A stretch of DNA of 7,430 nucleotides from Oscillospiraceae bacterium (GTDB lineage: Bacteria > Bacillota > Clostridia > Oscillospirales > CAG-272), in contig SVQJ01000057.1 of NCBI GenBank assembly GCA_015065395.1, positions 2,497-9,926 of the forward strand. Direction: 5' to 3'. Position 1 is the first letter of the stretch; every line of letters starts with the position of its first letter. Below are positions 5,047 through 7,430 of the stretch, in pieces. The notes below the pieces were generated by a model. That model was not told where the DNA came from, did no database searches, and was given only the letters and a program-made list of their open reading frames with translations. Made by a program: the position numbers and the translations under genes.

Positions 5047-6477
5047 TCAATGTCTGGAATCCACGACCTCAACCTTCAAGGTATTGGTGGTGCCGCCCAC
5101 GGAAAGAGGAATTCCGCCGGTGATAACTACCGTATCTCCCGGCTTTACCGCATCTATCTGCTTTGCGCAGTCGATAGCGTGGCGGAAGAGCTTTTCAGCG
5201 TCGCCCTGCTCCAAAGCAAGCACGGGAACAACTCCCCATGACATGGAAAGCTGATGATATGTTTTTTTGGAGGGGGTGGTGCCGATGATAAGCTCGCTTG
5301 GGCGGAATTTGGAAACCAGGCGTGCGGTATATCCCGACTGGGTCACCGCTATGATCGCCTGCGCCTTAAGGTCGCGGGCTGTGGTGCAGGCCGCATCGCA
5401 GATAGCGTTTGTGGTATCAGCGTGGTCAACGGTATAGCGGTATTTCGCATAAGCATCAAGACTTATGGCATCATTTTCCGCCTGCTTTGCAATGCTTCCC
5501 ATTACTCTTACTACGTTTGGAGGATCAATACCCATTGCTGTCTCTCCCGAAAGCATCAGCGCGCTGGTGCCGTCAAATACCGCATTTGCAACGTCCGATA
5601 TCTCCGCTCTTGTGGGAGTTCTTGAGGAGATCATGGACTCCAGCATCTGGGTTGCGGTGATAACGATCTTACCTGCCTGATAGCACTCGCGGATAAATCT
5701 CTTCTGGAGGCCGGGGAGCTTCTCAAAGGCTACCTCAACGCCCATATCGCCTCTTGCTACCATGATACCGTCTGCCGCGGCAAGAATATTATCAAAATCG
5801 GAAACGCCCTGCATATTCTCGATCTTTGCAATGATCTTAATATCATGGCCTCCGTTATAGTCAAGGAATTTTCTCAGCGCGATAACGTCTGCACGGCTTC
5901 TTACGAAGGAAGCGGCAACGTAATCCACGCTGTTTTCAATACCGAAGAGAAGGTCAGCCTTATCACATTCGCTGAGGTATGGCATTTCGATAGGGAAATT
6001 GGGGATGTTCATCGACTTGCGGTTTCTCAGCTCTCCGCCGATCTCCACCTGGCATATTATCTCTTTATCAGTAGTGTCCTTTACGATACAGGAAAGGCGT
6101 CCGTCATCCAAAACTATGCGAACTCCGGGATAAAGCTGTGCGGGAAGATCACAGTATGTTATGGCAACCCTCTCCTCGTTTCCTATAATATCCTCGGTGG
6201 TGAAGGTGAAATATGAGCCCTCCTTCAACAGGATTCCGCCGTTTTCAAAGGTCTTGATACGGATCTCGGGGCCCTTGGTATCAAGCATAACTGCCGCGCT
6301 GATCTCCATTTTATCGCGCACGCGGCGGAAGCGCTCGATGGTCTTCTTATGCTCCTCGTGAGTGCCGTGGGAGAAATTGAGACGGGCAACGTTCATACCC
6401 GCTCTGAGCATTTCTGCCATGACCTCCTCGTTATTACTTGCCGGTCCGATGGTACAAATAATTTTCGTTCTTCTCAT
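5047..6477 (-). CDS. pyk: Pyruvate kinase
   Basis: This enzyme converts phosphoenolpyruvate and ADP to pyruvate and ATP, the last step of glycolysis, in the cytoplasm; family members are normally tetramers. At 476 residues it has the core length without the extra C-terminal PEP-utilising-like domain of Bacillus enzymes. Visible motifs are TKIICTIGPAS (4-14), R32-L-N34-F-S36-H for phosphate and K+ binding, LDTKGPEIR (65-73), and LDDGRLS (123-129) in the B domain. Further on are the catalytic K218 with metal ligand E220 (IAKIEN), MVARGDMGVE with D244, ITATQMLESM with T276, and SDVANAVFDGTSALMLSGETA-type residues 294-314. E71 in the PEIR motif is the residue associated with K+ dependence. The C domain (about 345-476) ends in a GGIPLSVGGTTN stretch. 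GAGG lies 6 bases before the start. The gene has its own promoter and terminator and is divergent from the aldolase gene. Confidence 0.97.
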   Translation of the reverse strand: MRRTKIICTIGPASNNEEVMAEMLRAGMNVARLNFSHGTHEEHKKTIERFRRVRDKMEISAAVMLDTKGPEIRIKTFENGGILLKEGSYFTFTTEDIIGNEERVAITYCDLPAQLYPGVRIVLDDGRLSCIVKDTTDKEIICQVEIGGELRNRKSMNIPNFPIEMPYLSECDKADLLFGIENSVDYVAASFVRSRADVIALRKFLDYNGGHDIKIIAKIENMQGVSDFDNILAAADGIMVARGDMGVEVAFEKLPGLQKRFIRECYQAGKIVITATQMLESMISSRTPTRAEISDVANAVFDGTSALMLSGETAMGIDPPNVVRVMGSIAKQAENDAISLDAYAKYRYTVDHADTTNAICDAACTTARDLKAQAIIAVTQSGYTARLVSKFRPSELIIGTTPSKKTYHQLSMSWGVVPVLALEQGDAEKLFRHAIDCAKQIDAVKPGDTVVITGGIPLSVGGTTNTLKVEVVDSRH

Positions 6478-6520
6478 TTTTTACCTCTATTCTCTGCTTC
6501 GGTCAAAATTATCTAACATA

Positions 6521-6549
6521 ATTATAATCTCTGCCCCTGCCAAAGTCAA
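6521..6549 (-). promoter_or_regulatory. Promoter for pyruvate kinase
   Basis: On the minus strand TTGACT (6549-6544) and TATAAT (6526-6521) are separated by 17 bases, near consensus. The expected leader is about 37 bases, with GAGG at 6487-6484 as ribosome binding site. Confidence 0.88.
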
Positions 6550-6632
6550 TCCGCATTAGGTACAAAATAGATATTAAATTAATCTACATATTACCGAATT
6601 TATGTAACATGGAAAAATATGTTGTAAAGTAC

Positions 6633-6662
6633 TTGATTTTTTCCGCCCTTTGGGTTTATAAT
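6633..6662 (+). promoter_or_regulatory. Promoter for fructose-bisphosphate aldolase
   Basis: TTGATT (6633-6638) and TATAAT (6657-6662) are 18 bases apart. Transcription would start near 6669, about 33 bases before the ATG. The AT-rich 80 bases between this and the divergent pyruvate kinase promoter contain the 9-base near-palindrome ATGTAACAT (6602-6610) but no operator I can name. Confidence 0.82.
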
Positions 6663-6701
6663 ACTAATGATTGAAACTCTCACAAAACAAAGGAGATTAA
6701 A

Positions 6702-7430
6702 ATGTTAGTAAACGCTAAAGACATGCTTACAAAAGCAAAAGCAGGCAAATATGCCGTTGGTCAGTTCAACATCAACAACCTTGAGTGGACAAAGGCTGTT
6801 CTCGAGACCGCCGAAGAGCTCAAGAGCCCCGTTATCCTCGGTGTTTCCGCAGGTGCAGGCAAGTATATGTGTGGCTTCAAGACCGTTGCTGCTATGGTTG
6901 ACGCTATGGTTGAAAGCATGGGCATCACCGTTCCCGTTGCTCTCCACCTCGACCATGGTACCTATGAGGACTGCTACAAGTGCATTGATGCAGGCTTCTC
7001 TTCCATCATGTTCGACGGTTCTCACTATTCTATCGAGGAGAACATCGCTAAGACCAAGGAGCTCATCGCAGTTTGCGAGGAGAAGGGTCTCTCTCTCGAG
7101 GCTGAGGTTGGTTCCATCGGCGGCGAGGAAGACGGCGTTGTCGGCATGGGCGAGTGCGCTGATCCCGACGAGTGCAAGATGATCGCTGATCTTGGCGTTA
7201 CAATGCTTGCTGCAGGTATCGGTAACATCCACGGCAAGTACCCCGAAAACTGGGCAGGTCTCTCCTTTGAGACTCTTGACGCTATCCAGCAGAAGACAGG
7301 CGATATGCCTCTCGTTCTCCACGGCGGTACAGGTATCCCCGCTGAAATGATCCAGAAGGCTATCTCCCTCGGCGTTGCAAAGATCAACGTTAACACCGAG
7401 TGCCAGATCGCATTCTCCGCTGCTGTTCGT
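6702..7430 (+). CDS. fba: Class II fructose-1,6-bisphosphate aldolase, cut by the window end
   Basis: This zinc enzyme of glycolysis and gluconeogenesis reversibly splits fructose 1,6-bisphosphate into dihydroxyacetone phosphate and glyceraldehyde 3-phosphate. The 243 codons visible are open to the last base. Related enzymes run to roughly 285-310 residues, so about 45 or more are missing. Family landmarks are GQFNINNLEW (20-29), HLDHG with the catalytic D84 and zinc ligand H85, SIMFDGS (101-107), and E135 in EAEVGSIGGEEDG. Next come AAGIGNIHGKYP with H177, LHGGTGIP with H207 and the phosphate-binding glycines, and KINVNTECQ (227-235), whose Asn-Thr binds phosphate in the family. AGGAG at 6691-6695 lies 6 bases before the ATG. 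Codons are strongly biased (AAG for Lys, GTT/GCT, CTC/CTT), as expected for a highly expressed gene. Confidence 0.96.
   Translation, partial: MLVNAKDMLTKAKAGKYAVGQFNINNLEWTKAVLETAEELKSPVILGVSAGAGKYMCGFKTVAAMVDAMVESMGITVPVALHLDHGTYEDCYKCIDAGFSSIMFDGSHYSIEENIAKTKELIAVCEEKGLSLEAEVGSIGGEEDGVVGMGECADPDECKMIADLGVTMLAAGIGNIHGKYPENWAGLSFETLDAIQQKTGDMPLVLHGGTGIPAEMIQKAISLGVAKINVNTECQIAFSAAVR

Noticed and set aside
4736..5241. Small frames in the spacer and opposite the end of pyruvate kinase
   Set aside because: They cross terminators or lie antisense to pyruvate kinase, and have no ribosome binding sites or recognisable domains.
6705..7322. Minus-strand frame of 205 codons opposite the aldolase
   Set aside because: It is a codon-bias shadow of the highly biased aldolase gene.

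Overview
The window looks like chromosomal DNA of a Gram-positive, low-to-middle GC anaerobe of the class Clostridia. A gut Ruminococcaceae/Oscillospiraceae-type organism is the best guess. The reasons are textbook sigma-A promoters (TTGACA-like and TATAAT boxes, often with an extended -10 TG), strong AAGGAGG-type ribosome binding sites, clostridial-type pyruvate kinase and class II aldolase sequences, and short intergenic gaps. The assignment is inferred from the look of the genes; no database search was possible.

Layout from left to right. Bases 1-207 are non-coding and hold two head-to-tail copies of an 87-bp unit carrying a strong hairpin; the right end is closed by an 18-bp perfect inverted repeat. 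A promoter at about 295-303 then drives an EamA-type drug/metabolite transporter (338-1267, +). Its stop lies 8 bases from the stop of a convergent YfcE-type metallophosphoesterase (1276-1821, -). The 255-bp region 1822-2076 carries two divergent promoters.

To the right is the most distinctive part, a four-gene plus-strand unit (2077-4709) that I read as one operon, from the promoter at 1971-1999 to the intrinsic terminator at 4729-4759. Its genes are a coiled-coil protein with three zinc-ribbon cysteine sets and a Pro/Gln repeat linker, a small four-helix membrane protein, and two tandem paralogues with an N-terminal zinc ribbon, a Gln/Pro/Tyr-rich linker and four membrane helices. None can be given a function from sequence. 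The arrangement suggests a membrane complex with cytoplasmic zinc-ribbon modules, and it is the best candidate here for an undescribed system.

The right end is central carbon metabolism. Pyruvate kinase (5047-6477, -) has its own promoter and terminator. It is divergent from a class II fructose-bisphosphate aldolase (6702 to the window edge, +), which also has its own promoter and is cut by the window end after 243 codons. The spacer 4760-4989 contains several inverted repeats resembling an intergenic repeat element.
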